From contig JAEXDA010000041.1 in assembly GCA_023401925.1 (NCBI GenBank), positions 1 to 64,000 of the forward strand: a DNA stretch of 64,000 nucleotides. Direction: 5' to 3'. The DNA is from Bacillota bacterium. Lineage in GTDB: Bacteria; Bacillota; UBA4882; UBA8346. The position numbers and the translations under genes were made by a program. Below are positions 17,581-26,309 of this stretch, in pieces. The notes beneath the pieces were generated by a model. That model worked only from the letters and a program-made list of their open reading frames with translations. It was not told the origin of the DNA and did not search any database. Within the stretch, counting starts at the first letter, position 1. Each line of letters starts with the position of its first letter.

Positions 17581-18297
17581 ATGAACGCTTTTTGGCTCTC
17601 GTTTGCCATGATATTTTTGGCCGAACTCGGGGATAAGACTCAACTGGTAGCCCTGACCTTAGCAACATGTTATAATGCCCGGGTGGTTATATGGGGCATT
17701 TTTTGGTCGACCTTGACCATTCATATCTTTTCGGCCGGTATCGGCTGGCTGATCGGCGGCCACCTCCCGACAAGTTGGATTCTATTTACAGCCGGACTTG
17801 CTTTTATCGGTTTTGGATTTTGGACGCTGCGTGGCGACTCCTTGGATGATGATGATGAACAATCCTGCGACACCAAGAAAAAGAAAGGGGTATTCTGGAT
17901 GGTTTTCATCACTTTCTTTTTGGCCGAGCTTGGCGATAAAACAATGCTCAGTACCGTTACCTTGGCTGCTACGAGTCCCTTTTTACCGGTTTGGCTTGGT
18001 TCAACTATCGGGATGGTTTTTTCCGACGGAATGGCAATCGTGGTTGGCAAAGTACTAGGCGCCAAACTTCCGGAACGACTGATTAAAATCGGGGCTTCAA
18101 TTATTTTCTTCGGTTTTGGAATTTTCAGCATGGTGGATGGAGGGCGTAAGCTGCCCCTTTATGCATGGGCTGGAGTAATAGTCATTATTTTGGCGCTGTT
18201 TTTCATTTTCTTCCGAAAGAAATTACTCTTAACGCCCATGCAAAACAAAAATACCGCCGAGGCAAAAAAAGAGGCCGCCGTGACCAAAACGCGCTAA
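17581..18297 (+). CDS. GDT1/UPF0016 family manganese exporter (MneA-like)
   Basis: Inner-membrane Mn2+ exporter of 238 residues (TMEM165/GDT1). The family's two signature motifs are intact: FLAELGDKTQLVALTLA in the first half and FLAELGDKTMLSTVTLA in the second, each on the first helix of a three-helix repeat. An acidic loop (SLDDDDEQS) and a basic C-terminal tail are visible. GGAGGA precedes the ATG by seven bases. Control by the upstream yybP-ykoY riboswitch supports a role in relieving manganese excess. Confidence 0.93.
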   Translation: MNAFWLSFAMIFLAELGDKTQLVALTLATCYNARVVIWGIFWSTLTIHIFSAGIGWLIGGHLPTSWILFTAGLAFIGFGFWTLRGDSLDDDDEQSCDTKKKKGVFWMVFITFFLAELGDKTMLSTVTLAATSPFLPVWLGSTIGMVFSDGMAIVVGKVLGAKLPERLIKIGASIIFFGFGIFSMVDGGRKLPLYAWAGVIVIILALFFIFFRKKLLLTPMQNKNTAEAKKEAAVTKTR

Positions 18298-18306
18298 GTT
18301 ATTATG

Positions 18307-18807
18307 TTAAAAACAACCTGTCTTCTTTTGGTTAATCCGGAATGAGCGAGAGTCAACACCACGCTGGATAGCTAAGATACCGTCCAAATGATCGTATTCA
18401 TGCTGAATCAGCTCGGACAAATCATTTTCCGCCTCCCAGCATCGGTCCTGCCATTCCAAATCTTTATAGATCATCTTAAGCTTTCGAAACCGTTTGACCC
18501 TCACTTCCAATCCGGGGAAACTCATGCAATCATCCCACATCTCAAACTGTTGGTCCCCCAATTCCAATCTGGGATTGATCAGGCAGTAGGATTGACCATC
18601 AAGATTCATATAAATCATCCGCAAAAATTCCCCGATTTGAGGGGCGGCAATGGCTCTCCCAAAACCGTACTTGGCTCTGAAATCAAGCAACGTGTCTTGG
18701 AGATCTCCGGCTACTTCAGTGATCTTCGCAAGTTCTCCTTGGCCGGCTTCCCGTGAAACGTTGTAAAGAGAAGGATTACCCAAAAGTAAGATTTCCCGTT
18801 TGGACAT
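18307..18807 (-). CDS. Peptide deformylase-like protein with altered motifs
   Basis: Metalloprotein of the polypeptide deformylase fold, 166 residues, normally removing formyl groups from nascent N-terminal methionine. Motif 3 is perfect: H136-E137-Y138-D139-H140. Motif 1 reads GRAIAAPQ at 50-57, where GxGxAAPQ is usual. Motif 2 reads DDCMS at 92-96 instead of EGCLS, keeping the metal cysteine C94. AAGGAG stands eight bases before the ATG at 18807; a longer in-frame extension to 19056 has no site. The deviations suggest a paralogue rather than the housekeeping enzyme, possibly with different substrate specificity. Confidence 0.83.
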   Translation of the reverse strand: MSKREILLLGNPSLYNVSREAGQGELAKITEVAGDLQDTLLDFRAKYGFGRAIAAPQIGEFLRMIYMNLDGQSYCLINPRLELGDQQFEMWDDCMSFPGLEVRVKRFRKLKMIYKDLEWQDRCWEAENDLSELIQHEYDHLDGILAIQRGVDSRSFRINQKKTGCF

Positions 18808-19001
18808 ATTTTTCACTCCTTGGTTCAATTTTCTCTTGGCCGATTTAAAAAGTAAATTCAAAAAAAAATCATTAATTCCTTCCTGATCATCCTCTTCATT
18901 CCGCATCGAAGAAAAACCATAGTTTATCCTGTTTTCACATAAGTCACAGGCCAAACATATGTATATCATAAAAGTCCTCTGAAAAAGGAGTTTATTTATC
19001 A

Positions 19002-19976
19002 ATGAAACACTCTTCAACACTTGCGCGTGGAAGTGTGAACATTTTATTGTTGGCAATTCTAAATACCATCCTGGTTTTCAATCTGGCTGTTGCTGAAAAT
19101 CCCCTGCCGGAAATTAAAATTGCCGGACAATTCGGTCTGGTCTATGCGCCGCTGATGATTGCCGATAAACTGCATATTTTTGAAAAAAACGGCTTAAAAC
19201 CGATATGGAAGGAATATGGTTCCGGAGCAGCTGTTCGTGAGGCTCTAATCTCCGGTGAAGCCGATGTTGGTTTTATGGGAATACCGCCTTTTTTAATCGG
19301 CTGGGAAAAAGGTTGTCCCTGGAAGGTTTCCATGGGTTTTGTGGTGGTCCCGGTGGGACTGGTTACCAACAATCCGCAAATCAAAAGTTTAAAAGACTTT
19401 AAGCCCGACGATAAAATCGCCGTCCCGTCTCCAGGGAGTGTGCAGCATATCCTGCTTGCAATGGCCGCTGAAAAAGAGTTAGGATCCCCAAATGCTCTTG
19501 ATACCAATATTATGGCAATGCCGCACCCCGATGCCCTAGCCGCCTTGATCTCCAAAAAAGGACTGACAGCCCATTTTACTACTCCGCCCTATTTGTTTGA
19601 AGAATTGAGCCAACCCGGTTTTCATTTGGTAATCAGTGGTAAATCGGTTTTTGGCCGTCCTTTCAGTTTCAATGTAGGAGTAGCCTCCAAAAAATTCCAT
19701 GATCAAAAGCCTCTGCAATATCTGGCCTTTGTGAAAGCAATCCATTATTCCTTTTCATGGTTGAATGGCAACATGGAAGCTACCGCCAATCTATTAGCGC
19801 CCGAATTTAAGTTAACGTCCCAAAAGACCCTACAGTACCTGAAATGGCCTGGGATGGATTATACCACTAAACCTTATGGCTTAATGGAGTTCGCTTATTT
19901 CATGAAAAAGGCTGGTTTTCTTAAAAAAATCCCCCAGGATCCAGCGGAAATCATTTGGGAAAATGTAAAACTATGA
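19002..19976 (+). CDS. ABC transporter substrate-binding protein, SsuA/THI5-like (NitT/TauT family)
   Basis: Extracytoplasmic receptor of 324 residues. The signal peptide (about residues 1-31, ending LAVAENP) has no lipobox cysteine. The mature start IKIAGQFGLVYAPLMIADKLHIFEKNGL is the classic NMT1/SsuA opening, followed by SGEADVGFMGIPPFLIGWEKG and FKPDDKIAVPSPGSVQH. AAAAGGAG precedes the ATG by 11 bases. It is the first gene of a three-gene importer with permease and ATPase. Substrates of this family include sulfonates, pyrimidine precursors and flavins. No riboswitch is visible upstream, so the substrate stays open. Confidence 0.88.
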   Translation: MKHSSTLARGSVNILLLAILNTILVFNLAVAENPLPEIKIAGQFGLVYAPLMIADKLHIFEKNGLKPIWKEYGSGAAVREALISGEADVGFMGIPPFLIGWEKGCPWKVSMGFVVVPVGLVTNNPQIKSLKDFKPDDKIAVPSPGSVQHILLAMAAEKELGSPNALDTNIMAMPHPDALAALISKKGLTAHFTTPPYLFEELSQPGFHLVISGKSVFGRPFSFNVGVASKKFHDQKPLQYLAFVKAIHYSFSWLNGNMEATANLLAPEFKLTSQKTLQYLKWPGMDYTTKPYGLMEFAYFMKKAGFLKKIPQDPAEIIWENVKL

Positions 19977-20037
19977 ATTACAGTCAGCCAGGCAAACGGG
20001 GCGAATCACAATTGAAACAGTATTTTAAGGAATCATT

Positions 20038-20829
20038 ATGCTTAAACTGAAAACCTTCAATTCCAAAACCTCCCGCCAGATAATTTTCATTATCATGGTA
20101 ATGATTGGCTGGGAGTCATTATCTCGGATTGGCCACCTCCCGGCCTTACTGTTCCCTTCATTAAGCAGTGTTTTAAGAGAGCTAATGGTCCAAACCGTCA
20201 ATGGGGAATTAATCCATCGGACCTGCTTTTCTCTATATCTGATCGGTATGGGCCTGGGGCTCGCAATCGCATTGGCACTCATTTTGACAATACTGGCGGC
20301 GTGTATCCCTATCGTCTCCGAATGGGTGCAAGTTTTAATGGCGGTTCTCCATCCCCTGCCGGGAATCGCCATTTTACCCATAGTAATTCTTTGGTTAGGC
20401 ACCGGTCCACAGTCAATTATTGCGGTCATCGTCATGTCCGCTGTTTGGCCCCTGGTGGCGAACTTACATACCGGCCTTAAAACGATTCCCGTTACCCAGA
20501 TCGAAGTCGGAAAAAATTTGGGACTTGGAGGAATCCGGCTGGTATGGTCCATTCTATTACCGGGCGCTTTTCCGCATATCTTAAGCGGTCTAAGAGTTGG
20601 TTGGGCTCGTGCCTGGCAAGCCGCGGTAGCGGCGGAAATGGTCTTCGGAGCTAGCGGAGGCGAAGGCGGACTGGGATGGTTCATTTATAAAGAACGGTTT
20701 TTTATGGAAATTGCCGCTGTATTCGCAGGCATGATCGTGATTGTCATGATCGGGCTTATCGTAGAGCGATTGTTTTTTGAGGTTATTGAAATAAAAACCG
20801 TTCGACGCTGGGGTATGTCCACACATTGA
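20038..20829 (+). CDS. ABC transporter permease, SsuC/TauC family
   Basis: Membrane component of 263 residues with about six segments. The EAA-type loop QIEVGKNLGLGGIRLVWSILLPGAFPHILSGL is where the ATPase docks. The family phrases MIGWESLSRIGHLPALLFPS and GWARAWQAAVAAEMVFGASGGEGGLGWFI match SsuC. TTAAGGA lies just before the ATG. The adjacent binding protein (61 bases upstream) and ATPase (30 bases downstream) complete the importer. Confidence 0.9.
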   Translation: MLKLKTFNSKTSRQIIFIIMVMIGWESLSRIGHLPALLFPSLSSVLRELMVQTVNGELIHRTCFSLYLIGMGLGLAIALALILTILAACIPIVSEWVQVLMAVLHPLPGIAILPIVILWLGTGPQSIIAVIVMSAVWPLVANLHTGLKTIPVTQIEVGKNLGLGGIRLVWSILLPGAFPHILSGLRVGWARAWQAAVAAEMVFGASGGEGGLGWFIYKERFFMEIAAVFAGMIVIVMIGLIVERLFFEVIEIKTVRRWGMSTH

Positions 20830-20859
20830 GAAGAAAAATGTTTTCGGGGGAAAAAGAAA

Positions 20860-21717
20860 ATGAAAGATGAATTAATCATTCAAAACCTCTCGAAAGTCTT
20901 TCAAGTTGAGCACCACGAAATACGGGCCTTCGAGGCCGTGGATTTTTCCGTTCCAAACGGACAATTTATTTGCATTGTCGGGCCCTCCGGCTGTGGTAAA
21001 TCTACGCTTTTACGGTGTATTGCCGGTCTGGAAACACCTTCGGAAGGCGAAATAACCTGCGAAGGAGAATTCATCACAAAACCAAGCAAAGACCGAATGG
21101 TAGTATTTCAAAGTTTTGAGCAATTATTTCCCTGGTTGACTGTTCTTAAGAATATAACTTACGCACTGCAAGTCACGAAAGGGAAAACCACTACAAAATC
21201 GGATGAAGCAACGTTCAAAAAGAAAGAAACCGTAGCCCGTGAATATTTGCATTTAGTCGGCCTCGACGGATATGAGGATTTATTTCCTCATCAACTATCA
21301 GGGGGGATGAAACAAAGGGTTGCTATTGCAAGAGCACTGGCAGTCAAACCCCGGATACTCCTAATGGATGAACCCTTCGGTAGCTTGGATGCTTTTAACC
21401 GCAATATTTTACAGGAGGAATTATTAAGAATCTGGCAGGAGACAAAAACCACCATTCTTTTTGTAACACATAGCATCGAGGAATCTGTCATCCTCAGCGA
21501 CCAAGTCATCGTATTTACAAGCAATCCGGGAAAGGTTAAAGCCGTTATTGTTAACGGTTTAGAAAGGCCTCGTTCTCCTGAAAAGCCGGAATTTATGGAA
21601 CTTTGGAAAAGGCTCAATGTATTGCTAGGCCTGCACTCAAAAACAATAGCCGAAACCAGCATCCGTCGCCGGACAATTTTTGATGAAACAGAAATGATTC
21701 AACCTATTTTGCAATAA
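20860..21717 (+). CDS. ABC transporter ATP-binding protein, SsuB/TauB family
   Basis: Cytoplasmic ATPase of 285 residues. Walker A is GPSGCGKST near residue 42, the signature is LSGGMKQRVAIARALAV, and Walker B is RILLMDEPFGSLDA, followed by the switch histidine in LFVTHSIEES. GGGGGAAA precedes the ATG. The protein carries about 25 extra residues at the C-terminus compared with short SsuB forms. It completes the operon begun at 19002; the next gene, a chemoreceptor, follows after 158 bases. Confidence 0.92.
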   Translation: MKDELIIQNLSKVFQVEHHEIRAFEAVDFSVPNGQFICIVGPSGCGKSTLLRCIAGLETPSEGEITCEGEFITKPSKDRMVVFQSFEQLFPWLTVLKNITYALQVTKGKTTTKSDEATFKKKETVAREYLHLVGLDGYEDLFPHQLSGGMKQRVAIARALAVKPRILLMDEPFGSLDAFNRNILQEELLRIWQETKTTILFVTHSIEESVILSDQVIVFTSNPGKVKAVIVNGLERPRSPEKPEFMELWKRLNVLLGLHSKTIAETSIRRRTIFDETEMIQPILQ

Positions 21718-21875
21718 TTGATATCTATTTGTAATCTTTGATTTCATTCAGCGCCATTTAGCCAATATATGTGAACTTCATGTTAGAATAAGTAACTCTC
21801 CGGTATTCCCCTCCTCCAGATTCTATGATAAAATATCATTTAAAGTACGAACAATTAACCAAAGGATGATAATCC

Positions 21876-23543
21876 ATGAAATGGCACTTTCCACAACCAA
21901 CTAGAATATATGCACATATGACCATTACTAAACTGGTAATCGTAGGATTCTCAACGATCCTGGCGCTCCTTACCATGATTAACATTATCGTCTTATTTGG
22001 AATTCAAGGCATTGTTCACAGTTATGAAACCATTGTCAAGAATGAGACCATCCGCAGCAACGAAAATGAACTGATAAGAATTTTCGATAATTTCCATTAT
22101 ATTTCGCAATTCGCAGCCGATGATATTCAACAAACCCACTCCTTATCCATTGATAACGGGGTAACTTTAATGAGTACCATGCTGGATGTGGATGTCCATA
22201 CCAAGGAAATCATGGAGTACTTGAAGAAAAACAATGTCCAGGGTAATAAAATTCTGCTGAACCGCTTAAATAAAAATCTAAAGTTCATCCGCTTATATAA
22301 ATCATCCAATGACATTACAAGTATGGAAGTACTCAATGACATCAAAAACGGAGTCACCTCCGTTCAGGCCATTATCAGTAACGATTTATTTCCACTGGTC
22401 AATGATACTGTGGACAATTCAACCGAGCAGGCTAAGAACAGAACCACCGTCTCGATTTGGATCATTATCGGCTCAAACTTACTGGTATTCGGATTGATCA
22501 TACTCCTCGTTACTACCATCCGTCGAATTGTAACCGGGCATCGGCAACCCATTATCGAAACTGCCATACTTTCGGCGAACGGTGCCCAAGATGTATCCAA
22601 ATACACTTTAGCCAACAAAAAAGCCATCAGTCAAGTAAAAGATGTTTTTTCGGAAATGAGCCGGGCTTTTGAAAATATAACCGAAAGTACCCAGGATTCC
22701 ACTGCCGGTATTCAAAAAATTACCGATTCTACGGAAAAAGCGGCTGAATCTCTTAAAACCCTATCAGACCAGGCTTCGCGAATTTACGAACATTTAAACA
22801 AAAACCAAACCGAAATTCAGGGAAGCGAAACTCATTTAATACACCTTCGCGATAAAATTAATGAGTCAACCGACCGGATTCAGACCAATGCGGAAACCGC
22901 TGCCGAACTGCATAACAAGTTTGTTGCCCTTACCAATCAAGTCGAAGGTATTGATGATATTTTAAAAACGATTGATGACATTAAAGAACAAACCACAATG
23001 TTGTCATTAAATGCCGGAATCGAAGCAGCCCGAGCTGGAGAACACGGGAGGGGTTTTGAGATTGTCGCCAAAAAAATTCGCCACCTTTCGGAACAATCCG
23101 GCCAGTCCACGTCGGAAATCCACGGTATCATCGAAGAAATCCATCAAGCGGTGGTCGAGGTCGAATCCGCTATGGCGGAAGTTATCGAGGGTGTAAGAAA
23201 TTCAGTAGAAGAGATCGCTGGAGTCAGCGAAGAATTTAACGATTTGCGGGAATCCCACCAAAAAGTTTTATCGGGAATTGAGGCTTTGATGCAACAGGCC
23301 AATAGTCAGTGGAGAGCAACAAAAAATATCGAGGAGGCTTCCGAAAAAATCACCGCTGAAGTGCAACAAATTTCAGCATTATCGGAAGAAGTGTCCGCTT
23401 CCATGGAGGAATTATCCGCCGAGGCCGAGAACGCTCTCGAACAGCTGGAATTGGTGGATGGCAATGTTCAACGCACTTCTGAAATTGCGGTGAACCAAGA
23501 ATTACTAGCCAAACAAGTGAACGAACAGGTATCCTCGTTGTGA
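21876..23543 (+). CDS. Methyl-accepting chemotaxis protein
   Basis: Transmembrane chemoreceptor of 555 residues. One membrane helix lies at about 18-42, an extracytoplasmic four-helix-type sensor at about 43-185, and a second helix at about 190-212 (IWIIIGSNLLVFGLIILLV). A long coiled-coil cytoplasmic domain follows. The signalling hairpin is clear: IKEQTTMLSLNAGIEAARAG then EHGRGFEIVAKKIRHLSEQS. A conventional HAMP is not obvious. No chemotaxis or flagellar genes are nearby, so it must signal to a distant CheA. GGATG-type spacing and a likely -10 (TATGATAAAAT) lie upstream. Confidence 0.92.
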   Translation: MKWHFPQPTRIYAHMTITKLVIVGFSTILALLTMINIIVLFGIQGIVHSYETIVKNETIRSNENELIRIFDNFHYISQFAADDIQQTHSLSIDNGVTLMSTMLDVDVHTKEIMEYLKKNNVQGNKILLNRLNKNLKFIRLYKSSNDITSMEVLNDIKNGVTSVQAIISNDLFPLVNDTVDNSTEQAKNRTTVSIWIIIGSNLLVFGLIILLVTTIRRIVTGHRQPIIETAILSANGAQDVSKYTLANKKAISQVKDVFSEMSRAFENITESTQDSTAGIQKITDSTEKAAESLKTLSDQASRIYEHLNKNQTEIQGSETHLIHLRDKINESTDRIQTNAETAAELHNKFVALTNQVEGIDDILKTIDDIKEQTTMLSLNAGIEAARAGEHGRGFEIVAKKIRHLSEQSGQSTSEIHGIIEEIHQAVVEVESAMAEVIEGVRNSVEEIAGVSEEFNDLRESHQKVLSGIEALMQQANSQWRATKNIEEASEKITAEVQQISALSEEVSASMEELSAEAENALEQLELVDGNVQRTSEIAVNQELLAKQVNEQVSSL

Positions 23544-23619
23544 TTACAGGGATTCAACCCTGCTTGCCTAAAAATATCTTTTAACACTTGAATTCTTAAG
23601 GGATCCAAAAAATAATTTA

Positions 23620-23704
23620 GAATCAATCGAAAGAATATTGCTTTATGATGTGAATTGATTCAATATATTGTGTTTCCTCATGGTGCGTGTGTCCCGCACC
23701 ATGA
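23620..23704. repeat. Partial palindromic element and hairpin after the chemoreceptor
   Basis: The 273 bases between the chemoreceptor and RDD gene contain no gene. AATCAATCG and TGAATTGATTCAATATATTGTGTTTC recall the inner half of the dispersed palindrome. Next comes a 10-bp perfect hairpin, TCATGGTGCG (23678-23687) with CGCACCATGA (23695-23704), without a clean T-run. Confidence 0.35.
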
Positions 23705-23816
23705 ATATCTCTTTAGGATTAACCTCCAAGTCCAAGTTCGGCCGTCCCCGGCGATATTTTGACGGACACCCATTTATCTCTTGATTACCCCGCTCGTGAT
23801 AAAAAATGATAAAAGA

Positions 23817-24449
23817 CTACTTTACAACTTCCAATTTGAGCTTTCGACTTCGCCCAAATACTCCAGCGCTTTGTTTGATTACAATCGTCCCTGCAATAAA
23901 ATCATGAAGCGTTTGGTTCTTTTTGAAGAAAAGCATCATCCAAAATCCGCCAAATAATATTAAGGTTGAAGGAATTTTGCTCCAATACCGGACATTTGCT
24001 TGTCCGAAAGTAATCCTCTGGTAATGAACATCCAAGACTGCCAGGCCCATGATTTTCTTTCCGAAAGTTGCCTGAAATTTTGAACTTTCAAGCCAGGTAA
24101 AATAAAACCAGTTGAGTCCGAAGGAAAATACGACCCCAAATCCTATAGCAAAAGAGCCGATGATATGAAAATCCACTTCGCGTCCACTAATAAAAGACAT
24201 CAGCAAAATCATGCCGCTGATAAGGGAAGCCAGTAGTCCCTCGCCCCCTACCAAAATACATAGATCAAAAACCATAGCCGCGGTACGCTGTATAAATCCC
24301 CCATAGCCAACTTGCGGTGATTCAACCATTACCAACTTTGGCTTAACTTCTGAAGGCTTTTTAGGGTTCATAATGTCTTCCAAAAAACCGCAATAGTTAC
24401 AGGATACCTGGTCTTCTGCCAGCTCAGCTCCACATCTTAAACAATGCAA
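23817..24449 (-). CDS. RDD family membrane protein with N-terminal zinc ribbon
   Basis: A 210-residue protein. The first 20 residues form a zinc ribbon (CLRCGAELAEDQVSCNYCG, two CxxC pairs). An RDD domain of about three membrane helices follows, starting GFIQRTAAMVFDLCI with the name-giving R and D, and including ATFGKKIMGLAVLD. RDD proteins are poorly understood; some act in Na+/H+ transport. It is monocistronic on the minus strand. Confidence 0.82.
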   Translation of the reverse strand: MHCLRCGAELAEDQVSCNYCGFLEDIMNPKKPSEVKPKLVMVESPQVGYGGFIQRTAAMVFDLCILVGGEGLLASLISGMILLMSFISGREVDFHIIGSFAIGFGVVFSFGLNWFYFTWLESSKFQATFGKKIMGLAVLDVHYQRITFGQANVRYWSKIPSTLILFGGFWMMLFFKKNQTLHDFIAGTIVIKQSAGVFGRSRKLKLEVVK

Positions 24450-24686
24450 TTGATTCCTCTCCTTATCATGATGTCGATGAATTTCTCTGTATTTATCATC
24501 GGAACCAATTGAAATTCAATTTAACCAGTTAATTTCCAAAAGACCAGGTAAAATATGTATTTTGGGTTAGGGCATCCCCAAAATCACGGTTTTTCAATCC
24601 AGGATCAATTCAAAAATTTATTCTCTCCAGGATTGTCAAAGGACGATCCTTTCTCAAATTTAGGAAAACCTCTTTACCATAATAAA

Positions 24687-24714
24687 AAAACTTGTCAAAT
24701 TTAAGACAAGTTTT
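24687..24714 (-). terminator. Intrinsic terminator of the micro-gene at 24793-24885
   Basis: AAAACTTGTC (24687-24696) and GACAAGTTTT (24705-24714) form a perfect 10-bp stem with an eight-base loop. Read on the minus strand the stem is followed by a T-rich run (A-run at 24684-24690). The rest of 24450-24792 shows nothing else. Confidence 0.65.
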
Positions 24715-24792
24715 CATCTCCGAAAAAATCTGTAAATTTCAATTAAATGGTAAATTCACTTCAATATTCTTGGAAATGAATTTCCAGGCGAG

Positions 24793-24885
24793 TTACTTTT
24801 TCAGCATCTTAATGGTACCATAAAAAGAGGCGGCAATTAGGCAAATCAAGCCAAAAAACAAGAACCTAAAAATAAATTCTTTCAT
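24793..24885 (-). CDS. Thirty-residue single-span membrane peptide
   Basis: A micro-gene encoding MKEFIFRFLFFGLICLIAAS followed by FYGTIKMLKK. One hydrophobic helix (about residues 4-22) is flanked by positive residues at both ends. AAGGAG is placed seven bases before the ATG, and an intrinsic terminator follows, so it looks like a complete transcription unit. A longer in-frame reading to 25038 runs into a palindromic element and is not credible. Function unknown; small sporulation or stress membrane peptides look like this. Confidence 0.6.
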   Translation of the reverse strand: MKEFIFRFLFFGLICLIAASFYGTIKMLKK

Positions 24886-25012
24886 AGGCCCACTCCTTGT
24901 TGCAATCAATTGACAACCAAGTATGAGTAAAATCATGTTCTCGTGAATGTCTATTTGAAGATCCATTCCCGGTAAAGCTACCGCAAATTCCGGGATATTC
25001 TTTTTTAAAAAA

Positions 25013-25124
25013 GGGGCTGTCCTAAGTAAATTTATCAAGAACGATAAACAATATAGTAATTCGTTAACCCATGATGAAATATATTGCTTACCTTACTGAT
25101 TATAAAATACTTTTAGACAGCCTT
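25013..25124. repeat. Palindromic element, copy C
   Basis: The ends are GGGGCTGTCCTAAGTAAA and AAATACTTTTAGACAGCC. Inner arms ACGATAAACAATATAG and AATATATTGCTTA pair imperfectly around a short loop. The element lies upstream of the micro-gene at 24793-24885 and creates a spurious N-terminal extension of it. Confidence 0.65.
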
Positions 25125-25233
25125 AGGTGAGGGGTAAAACATCTTGCAAACTGCTGAACTTCATTTATTATTATATCAAGCTTTAGCGCATATAAAAGGC
25201 CTGATTTACTAGGACTAAAATGCTAAAAACCAA

Positions 25234-25261
25234 AAAAAGTCCTATTTTTATAGGACTTTTT
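25234..25261 (-). terminator. Intrinsic terminator of the response regulator gene
   Basis: AAAAAGTCCTA (25234-25244) and TAGGACTTTTT (25251-25261) form a perfect 11-bp stem with a six-base loop, a few bases after the stop codon at 25266. A- and T-runs on both sides make it able to work in either direction. Confidence 0.8.
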
Positions 25262-25265
25262 GTTT

Positions 25266-25919
25266 TTATACCGATATTATTTTCTTGATCTTCTCAACTG
25301 CTTCTTTGGTATTGCTAACTTCCAATTTTTTCAGCAAATTCGTAATATGATTTTTTACAGTATTCTCAGTTGTGAATATCAATTTTGCAATTTGAGAACG
25401 GTTTAGATCCTCTTCTAAATATTTTAATACTTCCTTCTCTCTCGTTGTTAATTGGAAATCTTCCAACACATCATCTTTCTTTTTTTCAATTAAAAGCTTT
25501 TCATAATTCTCTACCATTTTAGTCATTACTTCTGCCGTAGACCATCTTTTTAATACTTCCCTGATGGTTTCAGGCAATTTTTTGAAATTCTCTTTGACTA
25601 CAAAATCTTTGGCCCCCGATAAAAGGGCCTTTTCTACATGAACCGGATTTTCCGAACTTGTCGTAACAATGATTTTCGCATCCGATATGGTTTTAATTTC
25701 CTGAATCCATACTAAACCTTCCGGTTCCACTCCGGAAAAATATAAATCAAGAATAACAATATCCGGTTTTAATAATTTTAGTAAGGCAAGACCATCTGTA
25801 TGGTTTTTGGCCGAACCCACCACTATCATATCATCTTCGCAATCAAGCAAAAGGGTTATATACTTAATCCACGCCGTTGAATCATCTATAATTAATACTT
25901 TTGTCTTATCCTGCTCCAT
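25266..25919 (-). CDS. NarL/LuxR-family response regulator (orphan)
   Basis: A 217-residue two-component regulator starting at the ATG at 25919 (AAAGG upstream). The receiver domain has the acidic pair in VLIIDDSTAW, the phospho-aspartate in DIVILDLYFSG, T/S in IIVTTSSEN and lysine in KDFVVKEN. A C-terminal LuxR helix-turn-helix follows: LTTREKEVLKYLEEDLNRSQ then TENTVKNHITNLLKKLEV. No histidine kinase lies in the window, so the partner and target genes are unknown. It is monocistronic with its own terminator. Confidence 0.9.
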   Translation of the reverse strand: MEQDKTKVLIIDDSTAWIKYITLLLDCEDDMIVVGSAKNHTDGLALLKLLKPDIVILDLYFSGVEPEGLVWIQEIKTISDAKIIVTTSSENPVHVEKALLSGAKDFVVKENFKKLPETIREVLKRWSTAEVMTKMVENYEKLLIEKKKDDVLEDFQLTTREKEVLKYLEEDLNRSQIAKLIFTTENTVKNHITNLLKKLEVSNTKEAVEKIKKIISV

Positions 25920-26309
25920 CGTAACCTTTCTCTGCCTTATCAAAATCTATAGAACCATTATGTTTTTAAAATTTCAGATTCTGATAAGTTTCATTTTTAC
26001 CTCACTTTCTGGATACATTTTTCCGGTTTTATTTTTTAGGTTTATTAATTAATCAAAAAAATTCTTTCATCAATAAATAATTAATTGTTTAAAGAACTCT
26101 CCAATCGATAGATTTCATAATTTCTTGAAATTAAATCAAAACCCTTTGTCGAATTTTACTATTTTTTACATCGTTCTTCTTACCGCAGTACTGTTGCGAA
26201 TAATAATTTTTTACCAATGAAAGAAAACTCTCGATGTCGATTTTTCTAACTTTTTGACGAATGATAATGACTCCCTTTCGGACAACCCCACATCGAAAAG
26301 GGGACTAAA
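25920..26309. other. Gene-free AT-rich spacer
   Basis: Between the response regulator start and the spoVR stop, both minus strand. It must contain the regulator's promoter and the spoVR transcript end, but I see no strong box pair. Only weak inverted words occur, such as TCGATGT (26232-26238) with ACATCGA (26291-26297). Confidence 0.5.

Noticed and set aside
18808..19056. N-terminal extension of the deformylase-like gene
   Set aside because: It overlaps the divergent ABC receptor start, and AAGGAG sits exactly before the internal ATG at 18807.
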